Part shown: positions 27,776 through 35,975 of the stretch, piece by piece | Position numbering within the stretch: position 1 is the first letter of the stretch | Layout of the letters: the number at the start of each line of letters is the position of its first letter | Source of the DNA: Novosphingobium sediminicola | GTDB lineage: Bacteria; Pseudomonadota; Alphaproteobacteria; Sphingomonadales; Sphingomonadaceae | NCBI RefSeq assembly: GCF_014196525.1 | Contig: NZ_JACIDX010000006.1 | Span: forward strand, 124,001-188,000 | Length of the DNA stretch: 64,000 bases | Direction of reading: 5' to 3' | Translations under genes and position numbers: made by a program | The notes under the pieces: model-generated | Seen by the model: the letters and a program-made list of their open reading frames with translations, nothing else | The model's database searches: none | Told to the model about the DNA's origin: nothing

Positions 27776-28543
27776 ATGTTTCGCAAGATGATCTTTGCTG
27801 CGCTGGCTTTATGCGCCACCTCAGCCATGGCGCAGGTGCCGCGCGGGCCGCTGGTTCTTGCCGCGGCCAGCCTTCAGGAATCGCTCAATGCCGCCGCCGA
27901 TACATGGGCGGCGCAGGGCCATCCGCGTCCGGTGCTGTCCTTTGCCGCCTCCTCGGCGCTGGCGCGCCAGATCGAGAATGGCGCGCCCGCCGATCTGTTC
28001 CTATCCGCCGATGAGGAATGGATGGACCATGTGGTCAAGGCCCCCGGCGGCCGCATCAAGCCCGGCACGCGGATCAGCCTGCTGACCAATTCTCTGGCCC
28101 TGATCGCGCCTGCGCAGAGCAGCATCCGCCTGACCATCGCACCCGGTTTTCCGTTGGCCGCCGCGTTGGGGCTTAATGGCCGTCTGGCGATGGGGCAGGT
28201 GGCCTCGGTCCCGGCGGGCAAGTATGGGCGCGAGGCGCTGATCGCCTTACGCGTCTGGTCAAGCGTTGAGGGCCGCGTGGCGGGCGCCGACAGCGTGCGT
28301 TCGGCCATGGCGCTGGTCTCGCGCGGCGAGGCGCCGCTGGGCATTGTTTACGCCACCGATGCGCGTGCGGATAGAAAGGTGCGCGTGGTCGGCATCTTCC
28401 CCGCCAATTCGCATAAACCTATCACCTATCCGCTGGCCCGCCTGTCGGCCTCGACCAACCCGGATGCCGAAGGCTTCCGCCGCTTCCTTGCATCGCCGCA
28501 GGGCAAGGCGATATTCCGCGCCTATGGCTTTGGCACCCGATAA
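27776..28543 (+). CDS. modA: Molybdate ABC transporter, periplasmic binding protein
   Basis: 255 residues with a signal peptide (MFRKMIFAALALCATSAMAQ). The mature part begins VLAAASLQESLNAAADTW and contains FAASSALARQIENGAPADLFLSADEEWMD, the ModA pattern for oxyanion binding. It delivers molybdate to ModBC. GAAAGGGG lies upstream of the ATG. Its 3' end overlaps modB by 20 bases. Confidence 0.95.
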   Translation: MFRKMIFAALALCATSAMAQVPRGPLVLAAASLQESLNAAADTWAAQGHPRPVLSFAASSALARQIENGAPADLFLSADEEWMDHVVKAPGGRIKPGTRISLLTNSLALIAPAQSSIRLTIAPGFPLAAALGLNGRLAMGQVASVPAGKYGREALIALRVWSSVEGRVAGADSVRSAMALVSRGEAPLGIVYATDARADRKVRVVGIFPANSHKPITYPLARLSASTNPDAEGFRRFLASPQGKAIFRAYGFGTR

Positions 28544-29228
28544 TATCAGCCCCGAGGAATGGGGCATCATCTGGCTTTCGCTCAAGGTCAGCGCAGCGGC
28601 GATGGTCGCCACGCTGCCGGTGGGCTTTGCGCTGGCATGGGCGCTGGCGAGGGGGCGGTTTCCGGGGCGGGTGCTGCTCGATGGGCTGGTGCATCTGCCG
28701 CTGGTGCTGCCGCCGGTGGTGACGGGCTGGCTGTTGCTGATCGTGTTTGGCGGAACGGGCGTGGCGGGGCGCTGGCTGGCGGCGATGGGGATGCCGGTGA
28801 TGTTTCGCTGGACCGGGGCGGCGCTGGCGGCCTCGGTCATGGCGCTGCCGCTGATGGTGCGGGCGATCCGGCTTTCGCTCGAAAGTGTGGATCGACGGCT
28901 GGAGGCGGCGGCGCGCACGCTGGGGGCCTCGCCCATGCGGGTTTTCGTCACGATCACCCTGCCGCTGGCGTTGCCCGGCGTGCTGGCGGGCATGGTGCTG
29001 GGCTTTGCGCGTAGCCTTGGCGAATTTGGCGCGACGATCACCTTCGTCTCGAACATTCCGGGCGAGACGCAGACCCTGCCGCTGGCGATCTATGCCGCGT
29101 TACAGGTGCCGGGGCAGGAGGGGATCGTGACGCGACTGGCGCTGATTTCGGTTGGCCTGTCGCTGGTGGCGCTGGTGGCGTCCGAGGTGTTGACGCGGCG
29201 GATGGGGATGCGCGCCCATGTCCTTTGA
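28524..29228 (+). CDS. modB: Molybdate ABC transporter, permease
   Basis: 234 residues, about five membrane segments. It contains the ModB/CysT motif GFARSLGEFGATITFVSNIPGETQTLPLAIY for contact with the ATPase. The ATG at 28524 (MALAPDNISPEEWGI) lies within the end of modA; the frame is open further upstream but that part overlaps modA and encodes arginine-rich nonsense. It overlaps modC by 11 bases, so modABC are tightly coupled. Confidence 0.94.
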   Translation: MALAPDNISPEEWGIIWLSLKVSAAAMVATLPVGFALAWALARGRFPGRVLLDGLVHLPLVLPPVVTGWLLLIVFGGTGVAGRWLAAMGMPVMFRWTGAALAASVMALPLMVRAIRLSLESVDRRLEAAARTLGASPMRVFVTITLPLALPGVLAGMVLGFARSLGEFGATITFVSNIPGETQTLPLAIYAALQVPGQEGIVTRLALISVGLSLVALVASEVLTRRMGMRAHVL

Positions 29229-29841
29229 GGTCGATGTAAGCATCACGCGCGGCAGCCGCCGGATCGCGGCAAGGTTTGAGGCCGGGCCGGGGATCACCGC
29301 GCTGTTTGGCCGTTCAGGCGCGGGCAAGACCAGCGTGCTGGACATGATCGCCGGGCTGGCGCGGCCCGATGAGGGGCGGATCGCGGTCGATGGGCGGGCG
29401 TTGTTCGACGCAGCGGCGGGGATCGACCTGCGGCCCGAGGCGCGCGGATGCGGCTATGTGTTTCAGGATTACCGCCTGTTTCCACATATGAGCGTCGAGG
29501 GCAATCTGCGCTATGGCTGGCGTCTGGCCGCGCCCGATGCGCGCTGGATCGATTTTGAACAGGTGGTGGAGTTTCTCGGCCTTGCGGGCCTGCTCGCTGC
29601 CCGCCCGCGTCGATTGTCGGGGGGCGAGGCGCAAAGGGTGGCGATCGGCCGCGCGTTGCTCTCAGGCGCGCGTTTTCTGTTGATGGACGAGCCGCTCTCC
29701 TCGCTGGATGCGGCCCGCCGTGAGGAAATCATGCGCGTTATCGAGCGCATCCGTGACGAACTGGCCCTGCCGATCCTCTATGTCAGCCATGACCGGCGCG
29801 AGGTGGAGCGCCTCGCGGGCCAGATCGTCGAGATGGACTGA
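29218..29841 (+). CDS. modC: Molybdate ABC transporter, ATPase (short form)
   Basis: 207 residues. Walker A GRSGAGKTS (about 31-39), signature LSGGEAQRVAIGRALL, Walker B FLLMDEPLSSLD and the H-loop SHDRREVERL are all present. It ends soon after the H-loop and lacks the C-terminal TOBE/MOP domain (about 150 residues) of full-length ModC, so regulation by bound molybdate would be lost. Its stop codon directly abuts the stop of the convergent amidohydrolase gene with no bases between. Confidence 0.9.
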   Translation: MSFEVDVSITRGSRRIAARFEAGPGITALFGRSGAGKTSVLDMIAGLARPDEGRIAVDGRALFDAAAGIDLRPEARGCGYVFQDYRLFPHMSVEGNLRYGWRLAAPDARWIDFEQVVEFLGLAGLLAARPRRLSGGEAQRVAIGRALLSGARFLLMDEPLSSLDAARREEIMRVIERIRDELALPILYVSHDRREVERLAGQIVEMD

Positions 29842-31170
29842 TTACTTCCCCGCCACCGACAGCACCGAGAGCGTAAGCACTTCAACCCCGGCCCGGATCG
29901 CGGGCTGGGCCACCGGGGCAAAGAAGGGCGAGTGGTTGACCGGCACCGGCTTGCCTTCAGCTTTCAGCTTTTCCAGCATCGCCGGATCGCTGCCGCCGAT
30001 GGAAAAGAACACCGATTTGGTCACGCCCGCCATGACGAATTCGGAATAATCCTCGCTGGCGGTCCAGCCGGGCTTATAGGCTGGCTCCAGTTTGACCGCG
30101 CCGGGCAGGCCCGCCTTGGACAGCACCGCATAGGTGCTGGCGCCCAGCGCCTCGTCATTGACCACGCTGGAAATGCCATGGCGGCGGCTGATCTCGGGCG
30201 CGGGCGCGCGCGACATGGCGGCCACGGATTGGGCGGTGATATCAACGCCGCTGTTGAGCAGCTTGCGCGTTTCATCGTCAAAGGAGCGCAGCGAGAGGCC
30301 CAGTTCGGCGGTGTCGGGGATGATGTTCGCCACCGTGCCCGAGCGGAAATAGCCCACCGTGACGACGCCGAATTTCTGCGGGTCCTTCTGGCGACTGATG
30401 ACGGTCTGCACGTCCTCAACGAAGCGGGCGCCCATGACGATGGGGTCGATGCTCATATTGGGCATCGAACCATGCGCGCCTTGTCCGTGAAAGATCACGC
30501 GAACTGAATCGGAATTGCTCGTGGCCACGCCCTGTTTGACTTCGACATCGCCCGCCCGCGCCGCGCCGACATGGGCGGCAAAGGCATAATCGGGCTTGGG
30601 AAAGCGGGTGAACAGGCCATCGTCGATCATCGCGCGCGCGCCTTCGCCGATTTCCTCCGAAGGCTGGCCGATCATGATCAGCGTGCCCTTCCACTGATCC
30701 TTCATCGCCACCAGCGCCTGCGCCGTGCCCAGCCACCATGCCATGTGGATGTCATGGCCGCAGGCGTGCATGACATAGGTGGTCTTGCCATCCGCCCCGG
30801 TCTGCTGCGCCTTGCTGGCCCATGCAAGGCCGGTCTTTTCCTCCATAGGCAGCGCGTCCATTTCCACGCGCACCATCACCACCGGGCCGGGGCCGTTCTT
30901 CAACACGCCGACAAGGCCGGTCTTGCCGACATGCTCGGTCACCTCAAAACCCAGCTTGCGCAGCTTTTCAGAGAGGATGCCCGCCGTGCGCGTCTCGGTA
31001 AAACCGATCTCCGGGTGGCTGTGCAGATCCTTGTAGAGCGCTTCCAGTTCGGGCCAGTTCTTGGTGGTCTGGGCATCGATCCGGGCGGCGGTGCCGGGCT
31101 TGACCGGGGCGGCAAGGGCGGGAACAGCGGCCATCATCAAGGGCAGGCAAAGCAGCATCGCGCGGCGCAT
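29842..31170 (-). CDS. Exported M20-family amidohydrolase (hippurate/indole-acetyl-amino-acid hydrolase type)
   Basis: 442 residues with a signal peptide (cleavage near ALAAP, residue 21). The M20D pattern is clear: LHSHPEIGFTETRT, the zinc stretch MHACGHDIHMAWWLG, the acid/base GQPSEEIGEGARAMIDDG, and the late His in a VNHSPFF context near the C-terminus. Such enzymes cleave N-acyl amino acids; export points to periplasmic substrates. AGGAG lies just before the ATG at 31170. It diverges from the serine deaminase gene. Confidence 0.9.
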   Translation of the reverse strand: MRRAMLLCLPLMMAAVPALAAPVKPGTAARIDAQTTKNWPELEALYKDLHSHPEIGFTETRTAGILSEKLRKLGFEVTEHVGKTGLVGVLKNGPGPVVMVRVEMDALPMEEKTGLAWASKAQQTGADGKTTYVMHACGHDIHMAWWLGTAQALVAMKDQWKGTLIMIGQPSEEIGEGARAMIDDGLFTRFPKPDYAFAAHVGAARAGDVEVKQGVATSNSDSVRVIFHGQGAHGSMPNMSIDPIVMGARFVEDVQTVISRQKDPQKFGVVTVGYFRSGTVANIIPDTAELGLSLRSFDDETRKLLNSGVDITAQSVAAMSRAPAPEISRRHGISSVVNDEALGASTYAVLSKAGLPGAVKLEPAYKPGWTASEDYSEFVMAGVTKSVFFSIGGSDPAMLEKLKAEGKPVPVNHSPFFAPVAQPAIRAGVEVLTLSVLSVAGK

Positions 31171-31301
31171 CGGGATCTCCTGAGGTGAATGTGTTATGTT
31201 GCATAAGGCTTTACTGGCCGCGCTGCGTCAAGGAGCGTATTGTGCGCAAGGCTGGGTGCGGCAGGAAAGCGCGCAACAAGGCGAGCGGGAAGAGAAGCCA
31301 G

Positions 31302-32669
31302 ATGGCGGTCAGCATATTCGAACTGTTCAAGATTGGCGTGGGGCCATCGTCCAGCCACACGATGGGGCCGATGACGGCGGCGTGCCGGTTTGTTGCGGCG
31401 CTGGGCGAGGGCATTGCCCGCGTGGCGCGGGTTGAGGTGGCGCTTTATGCCAGCCTTGCGCTGACCGGGCGGGGCCATGCGACGGATACGGCCACCATCG
31501 TGGGCCTGCATGGCATCGCGCCGGAGGAGGCCGATCCCGATGCCGCCGTGGCGCTGATCCAGCGGGTGCGGGAGAGCGGGCGGATGATGCTGGGCGGGGT
31601 GCAGGACATCGCCTTTGACGAGCGCGCCGATATCCTGTGGCTGGGGCGTGAGAGTCTGCCGTTTCATCCCAACGGCATCAGGTTTACCGGCTTTGATACG
31701 GCGGGCGAACCGGTTTCGACCCGCACCTATTTCTCTATCGGCGGCGGCTTTGTGGTGGACGAGGATCAGACCACCGCCAACGCGCCGGTCGAGGATCATG
31801 ACGAACCCTATCCCTTCACCACGGCAGCCGAATTGCTGGAAATGGCGCAGCAGGGTGGTTTGACGATTGCGGGCCTTGCGCTGGCCAATGAGGATGCGCG
31901 GCGGCCGCGCGATGAAACCGAGGCCGGGATCGCCCGGATTGCGGCGGCCATGGATGCCTGCATCGAGCGCGGCATGAGCCAGCGCGGCGAATTGCCCGGC
32001 GGGTTGAAGGTCCAGCGCCGTGCCGCCCATCTGCGCGAGCGTTTCTATGCGCGGGTCGAGCGGGTGCTGGCCGATCCTTTGGCCACGCTCGATCTGGTCA
32101 ATCTCTGGGCCATTGCGGTCAATGAGGAGAATGCGGCGGGCGGCAAGGTGGTGACTTCGCCCACCAATGGCGCGGCGGGGATCATCCCGGCGGTGCTGCG
32201 CTATGCCGAGCGATACCATGGCGCCGATGATGCGGCCAAGGCGACCTTCCTGCTGACCGCCACCGCGATTGGCGGGCTTTATAAACGCAACGCCAGCATC
32301 TCGGCGGCCGAGGTTGGCTGTCAGGGCGAGGTGGGCGTGGCTTGTTCGATGGCGGCGGCGGGGCTGACGGCGATCATGGGCGGCAGCAATGGCCAGATCG
32401 AGAATGCCGCCGAAATCGCCATGGAGCATAATCTGGGCCTGACCTGCGACCCTATCGGCGGGCTGGTGCAGATTCCCTGTATCGAGCGCAATGCGATGGG
32501 CGCGGTCAAAGCGATTGACGCGGCCCGTCTGGCGCTGGGCGGGGATGGTACGCATCTGGTCAGTCTGGATCAGGTGATCGAGACCATGCGCCGCACCGGG
32601 GCCGATATGATGAGCCAGTACAAGGAAACCTCGCTGGGCGGATTGGCGGTTTGCGTTCCGGCGTGTTGA
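31302..32669 (+). CDS. sdaA: L-serine ammonia-lyase (iron-sulfur type)
   Basis: 455 residues, single-chain type. The N-terminal [19 protein letters not shown] is the catalytic serine-binding loop, and the C-terminal half holds the [4Fe-4S] cysteines in [15 protein letters not shown] and [13 protein letters not shown]. It converts L-serine to pyruvate and ammonia in the cytoplasm. The start at 31302 is supported by GGGAAGAGAAG upstream; the open frame extends to 31185 but that part is atypical. The last residues VCVPAC match the family's C-terminal Cys tail that reaches the active site. Confidence 0.95.
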   Translation: MAVSIFELFKIGVGPSSSHTMGPMTAACRFVAALGEGIARVARVEVALYASLALTGRGHATDTATIVGLHGIAPEEADPDAAVALIQRVRESGRMMLGGVQDIAFDERADILWLGRESLPFHPNGIRFTGFDTAGEPVSTRTYFSIGGGFVVDEDQTTANAPVEDHDEPYPFTTAAELLEMAQQGGLTIAGLALANEDARRPRDETEAGIARIAAAMDACIERGMSQRGELPGGLKVQRRAAHLRERFYARVERVLADPLATLDLVNLWAIAVNEENAAGGKVVTSPTNGAAGIIPAVLRYAERYHGADDAAKATFLLTATAIGGLYKRNASISAAEVGCQGEVGVACSMAAAGLTAIMGGSNGQIENAAEIAMEHNLGLTCDPIGGLVQIPCIERNAMGAVKAIDAARLALGGDGTHLVSLDQVIETMRRTGADMMSQYKETSLGGLAVCVPAC

Positions 32670-32774
32670 TCGCACGGCTGGCGGTTCCGTTATGGGATTG
32701 TTACAAAAACGCGCTTGCCTATAGCCATCGACTATCTATCACCACGCGCCACGGGTTCGCAGGAGTTTGTTTCG

Positions 32775-33506
32775 ATGAAGAGATTGGTGTTGGCGGTTGC
32801 GGCGATGCTGATGGTGGCCGCGCCGGCGCAGGCCCGGCATCATAAGGCCTCGCATACGGTGACCAAGGTGACGAAGAAGAAAGCCGTTGCCACGCATGCC
32901 AAGGGGCGCAAGGCCGAGAAGGCGGTTCACGGCAAGGTGGCGGCCAAGAAGCTGAGCCGGGCGGAAAAGCGCGCGCTTGCAAGGGCCGAGGCCAAGGCGC
33001 AGCCCAAGCTGACGCGGGCGCAGAAGCGCGCCCAACAGCGCGAACTGGCCCGCGGCAAGCACAAGGTCGAGCCCAAGCTGACCCGCGCGCAGAAGCGGGC
33101 GCAGCAGCGCGAACTGGTGCGGGCGGCAAAGGCGGAAAAGCAGGCTGCACCCAAGCTGACGCGGGCGCAGAAGCGCGCGATGGCCAAGGCTGAAAAGCAC
33201 GGCAAGCTGACCCGCGCGGAAAAGCGGGCTTTGGCCCAGGCGCAGAAGGCGACTGCTAAGGCGGCCCCGGCGCATCGCATGACCCGCGCCGAACGCCGCG
33301 CCGCCGCGCGTGAGGCTCGCCAGTCGCGCCATAGCTCGCGCTATGCTTCGCGCCGTTCGTCAGGTCGTGGTTCTTCTGGGCGCAGCGCCGCGCGCACGGC
33401 CTACACACCGCCGCATTATAACGCCCCGCCGCCGGTGCCCAGCGCCAGCGGGCCGAGCAGCGGGTTCAACGCAGCCTTCCGGGATATTCATCCCAACGGG
33501 CAATAA
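32775..33506 (+). CDS. Exported, very basic repeat protein rich in Lys, Ala, Arg and Gln
   Basis: I do not recognise this 243-residue protein. A signal peptide (MKRLVLAVAAMLMVAAPAQA) is followed by a basic region and then at least six imperfect repeats built on (L/M)(S/T)RA(E/Q)(K/R)RA, spaced by 15-26 residues. These would form long amphipathic or coiled helices with a strong positive charge. The C-terminal 50 residues are Ser/Arg then Pro/Ser-rich and end FRDIHPNGQ. CAGGAG lies upstream of the ATG at 32775, and a strong terminator follows. It might bind nucleic acid, LPS or another polyanion in the envelope; this is only inference from charge. Confidence 0.7.
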   Translation: MKRLVLAVAAMLMVAAPAQARHHKASHTVTKVTKKKAVATHAKGRKAEKAVHGKVAAKKLSRAEKRALARAEAKAQPKLTRAQKRAQQRELARGKHKVEPKLTRAQKRAQQRELVRAAKAEKQAAPKLTRAQKRAMAKAEKHGKLTRAEKRALAQAQKATAKAAPAHRMTRAERRAAAREARQSRHSSRYASRRSSGRGSSGRSAARTAYTPPHYNAPPPVPSASGPSSGFNAAFRDIHPNGQ

Positions 33507-33512
33507 GCAAAA

Positions 33513-33537
33513 GGGCGCCGCAACCGGCGCCCTTTTT
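33513..33537 (+). terminator. Intrinsic terminator after the basic repeat protein gene
   Basis: Arms GGGCGCCG (33513-33520) and CGGCGCCC (33525-33532) with loop CAAC are followed by TTTTT. It directly abuts the 3' end of the convergent sulfotransferase gene; an A-run before the left arm (AAAA) may let it work in both directions. Confidence 0.85.
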
Positions 33538-35597
33538 CATGAGGCAAGATGCGCGGCCCAATCCTGCGGCGGATCGGGATAGGCCTCGGTCACCGGCCCC
33601 AACGCCTGCCGCAGCGGGTCGAGCCAATCGGCGTAATGGGTCCATTGCTCCAGCCCGTCACGATAGATCGGGCGGCGGACCTGTTCGCTGCTGGCGGTGC
33701 GTACCGCGCGCTTGTTTTCCCAGAAGGACAGGCAGGCCTCTTCAAAATCGACGCCGACATAGGCGAGCAGGCGCGCGACCTCGGCCTGGGTATCGGCCAC
33801 CATCCGTTCATAGATGACGCGGTGGACGGCGCCGGGTGTGGCCTCGTCGAAATGGGCCATTTGGGCGACATAATCGCGATAATAGGCGCCGATTTCGGCC
33901 AGATCATAGGTAAACACCTGACCACGCGCGAAATGCTGTTTCCAGCCCGAAAAGCAGCAGGCCATCGGATGACGCCGCGCATCAATGATTTTGGCGCGCG
34001 GCAGGATCAGGCGGATAAGCCCCGCATTCTGCCAATTGTTGGGCATCTTGTCGATGAACAGCGGCCGGTCGGTCTGGCGATGCACCCGCGTCAGCTCGAT
34101 GTATTCCTCGCCCAGTCGCGTCCGGTCGGCGGGTGACAGCGAGCGCAGTAGATCGCCATAAGAGGCGAACTCGCCCTGTTCTGCACGTGATTTGAGCCGC
34201 CCCGCGATCATCATCATCTCGGGCAATTCATGCGTGCCCTCGATCATCGAATGGCTCGACAGGATCTGTTCCACCAGCGTCGAGCCGGAGCGCGGCAGGC
34301 CGAGGATGAAGATCGGATCGGGGGCCATGCAGCCGCCTTCGCGGGTGGCATAAAACGGCGCGGTAAAGGTCACGGCATGTTCGACGGCCGCCTCATGGGT
34401 GCCCTGCGTGCTATAGGTGATCTCGGCGCGGCGCAGGCGGTTGGCGGTAGTGTAATGTTTGAAGGAGGCGGCGTAATCGCCCGCATCCTCCAACGCCTTG
34501 CCCAGCGCGAAATGGAGGTGAAACAGGTCCTCGCCGGTGGGGCCTGTGGCAATCGCGGCCTGCATCGCGGCGCGGTCCTGCGCGGTGAATTTCGCGGTCT
34601 TCAGATTGGCCAGCGACCACCATGCCTCGCCCATTGTGGCGGTGATGCCAATGGCGCGGCGATAGGCCTCAACCGCGCCACCCTGATCGCCCAAAGTCTT
34701 GCGCACATGGCCCAGATTTTGCCAGACGTGAGCATTGTCGGGCGCATCGGCCAGCAGCGCTTCATAGATCCCCCCCGCGCCCTCCTGATCGCCCAGCCGC
34801 ACCAGCACCGAGGCCCGCAGCAGTCGGTGCGCCGGGCTTTGCATCGGCGAGGCGCAGAGTGTTTCGGCATGGGCCTGCGCCTCGGGCAAGCGGTTGGTCT
34901 GCAGCAGCAGACGGATCAGGAAATCGCGCGCCAGATCGAAACCGGGCGCCATGTCCAGCGCCTTTTCCACCCATGCCATCGCCTCGGCCAGATCGCCCCG
35001 GCGCCAGTGGATTTCCCCGATCAGCCGGGTGGCCGAGGCGTCTTCGGGAATGCGCGTGAGGCGGGCCGTCAGCATCGCCTCGGCCGCGTCCAATTCGCCT
35101 GCGTTCATCGCCAGGGCGGCCTTGACCAGTTCGGGGTCTGAGGAGGACGCGTGGATCGCCGACAGATCCGCGCGCCACGCCTTGTCCGCTTCGCCCAGCC
35201 GCCGCCATTCGCGCGCCAGCAGATACCATCCGCTGGCCACCTGCGGCTGCGCGCGGGTCAGGGCTTCGAGCGCGGCCACGGCGCGGCGGCCATCGCCCAT
35301 CTCGCCTGCTGCCTGCGCCAGTTCCCACAAGATCGGCGGCACGCCCGGCTGCGCCCGGTCCAGCGCGATCAGGCGGGTCAGCGCCGATTGCCCCTTGCCC
35401 ATCCGGCGCAAGGCCTGCGCCGCGATCAGTTCGGCGGGCGGAAGGCTGCGATGGGCCTTGATCAGCGTTTCGGCCCGCGCCAACGCCATGGCCGGATCGC
35501 TCTCCAGCAACCGCGCCGCCTCGGCCAGCGCCGCGCCCGGCACAGCCTGCGCAGATGGGCGCGGCGAAGGTCGCGCAGCGATGGTCCCAAGAGCCAT
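33537..35597 (-). CDS. TPR-repeat sulfotransferase family protein
   Basis: 686 residues. The first 420 are a chain of TPR-like helices (for example DNAHVWQNLGHVRKTLGDQGGAVEAYRRA split over two repeats). The C-terminal domain is a PAPS-dependent sulfotransferase: PIFILGLPRSGSTLVEQIL is the 5'-phosphosulfate loop, KIIDARRHPMACCFSGW the 3'-phosphate-binding region. Known family members transfer sulfate to peptide tyrosines, sugars or small molecules; the acceptor here is unknown. The ATG at 35597 has AAAGGAC upstream; the frame extends to 35690 through what looks like promoter DNA. It is divergent from a TonB receptor gene. Confidence 0.88.
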   Translation of the reverse strand: MALGTIAARPSPRPSAQAVPGAALAEAARLLESDPAMALARAETLIKAHRSLPPAELIAAQALRRMGKGQSALTRLIALDRAQPGVPPILWELAQAAGEMGDGRRAVAALEALTRAQPQVASGWYLLAREWRRLGEADKAWRADLSAIHASSSDPELVKAALAMNAGELDAAEAMLTARLTRIPEDASATRLIGEIHWRRGDLAEAMAWVEKALDMAPGFDLARDFLIRLLLQTNRLPEAQAHAETLCASPMQSPAHRLLRASVLVRLGDQEGAGGIYEALLADAPDNAHVWQNLGHVRKTLGDQGGAVEAYRRAIGITATMGEAWWSLANLKTAKFTAQDRAAMQAAIATGPTGEDLFHLHFALGKALEDAGDYAASFKHYTTANRLRRAEITYSTQGTHEAAVEHAVTFTAPFYATREGGCMAPDPIFILGLPRSGSTLVEQILSSHSMIEGTHELPEMMMIAGRLKSRAEQGEFASYGDLLRSLSPADRTRLGEEYIELTRVHRQTDRPLFIDKMPNNWQNAGLIRLILPRAKIIDARRHPMACCFSGWKQHFARGQVFTYDLAEIGAYYRDYVAQMAHFDEATPGAVHRVIYERMVADTQAEVARLLAYVGVDFEEACLSFWENKRAVRTASSEQVRRPIYRDGLEQWTHYADWLDPLRQALGPVTEAYPDPPQDWAAHLAS

Positions 35598-35660
35598 GGA
35601 TGTCCTTTCAGCAGGCCGGTCTGGCTTGCTGTTGTCGCGCGCTGCACCTGCGTAAACATA

Positions 35661-35676
35661 TACGTCAGACGACGTA
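35661..35676. promoter_or_regulatory. Perfect palindrome between the sulfotransferase and TonB receptor genes
   Basis: TACGTC-AGAC-GACGTA is a perfect 6+6 inverted repeat 64 bases upstream of the sulfotransferase start. The whole 378-bp gap (35598-35975) has no gene I can support; this palindrome and a weaker GGAC-N4-GTAC (35746-35757) are the only ordered elements I see. Operator function is inferred. Confidence 0.4.
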
Positions 35677-35975
35677 ACCCCTCGGGACATCTTGCGTTGT
35701 TTGCCACCTTGACTCGCGGGGCACCTATGACATTCTTGCGAAACCGGACGACCGTACTAATTGCTGCAATTGCGTAAGGGGCACCAGACGCAGCGCAGCC
35801 AAGCGGGTCGCCAGGGGGTTCAATGACGTTTCGGCATCCGGCGGGTGCATCGGCGCAAATCTGTGTTTTCGCCGGGCGATCCCGCTTGTCTGGCGAACAT
35901 GGCCTGAGCCCGTTGCGGGAAGAACAGGGCTGAGGATTTCGGGGCATGATGGCCAGTAATGGGGGAAGCATTACG

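Noticed and set aside
33000..33300. CRISPR-like repeat array
   Set aside because: The repeats are in-frame coding repeats of a basic protein with variable DNA sequence and spacing, not constant repeats with unique spacers.
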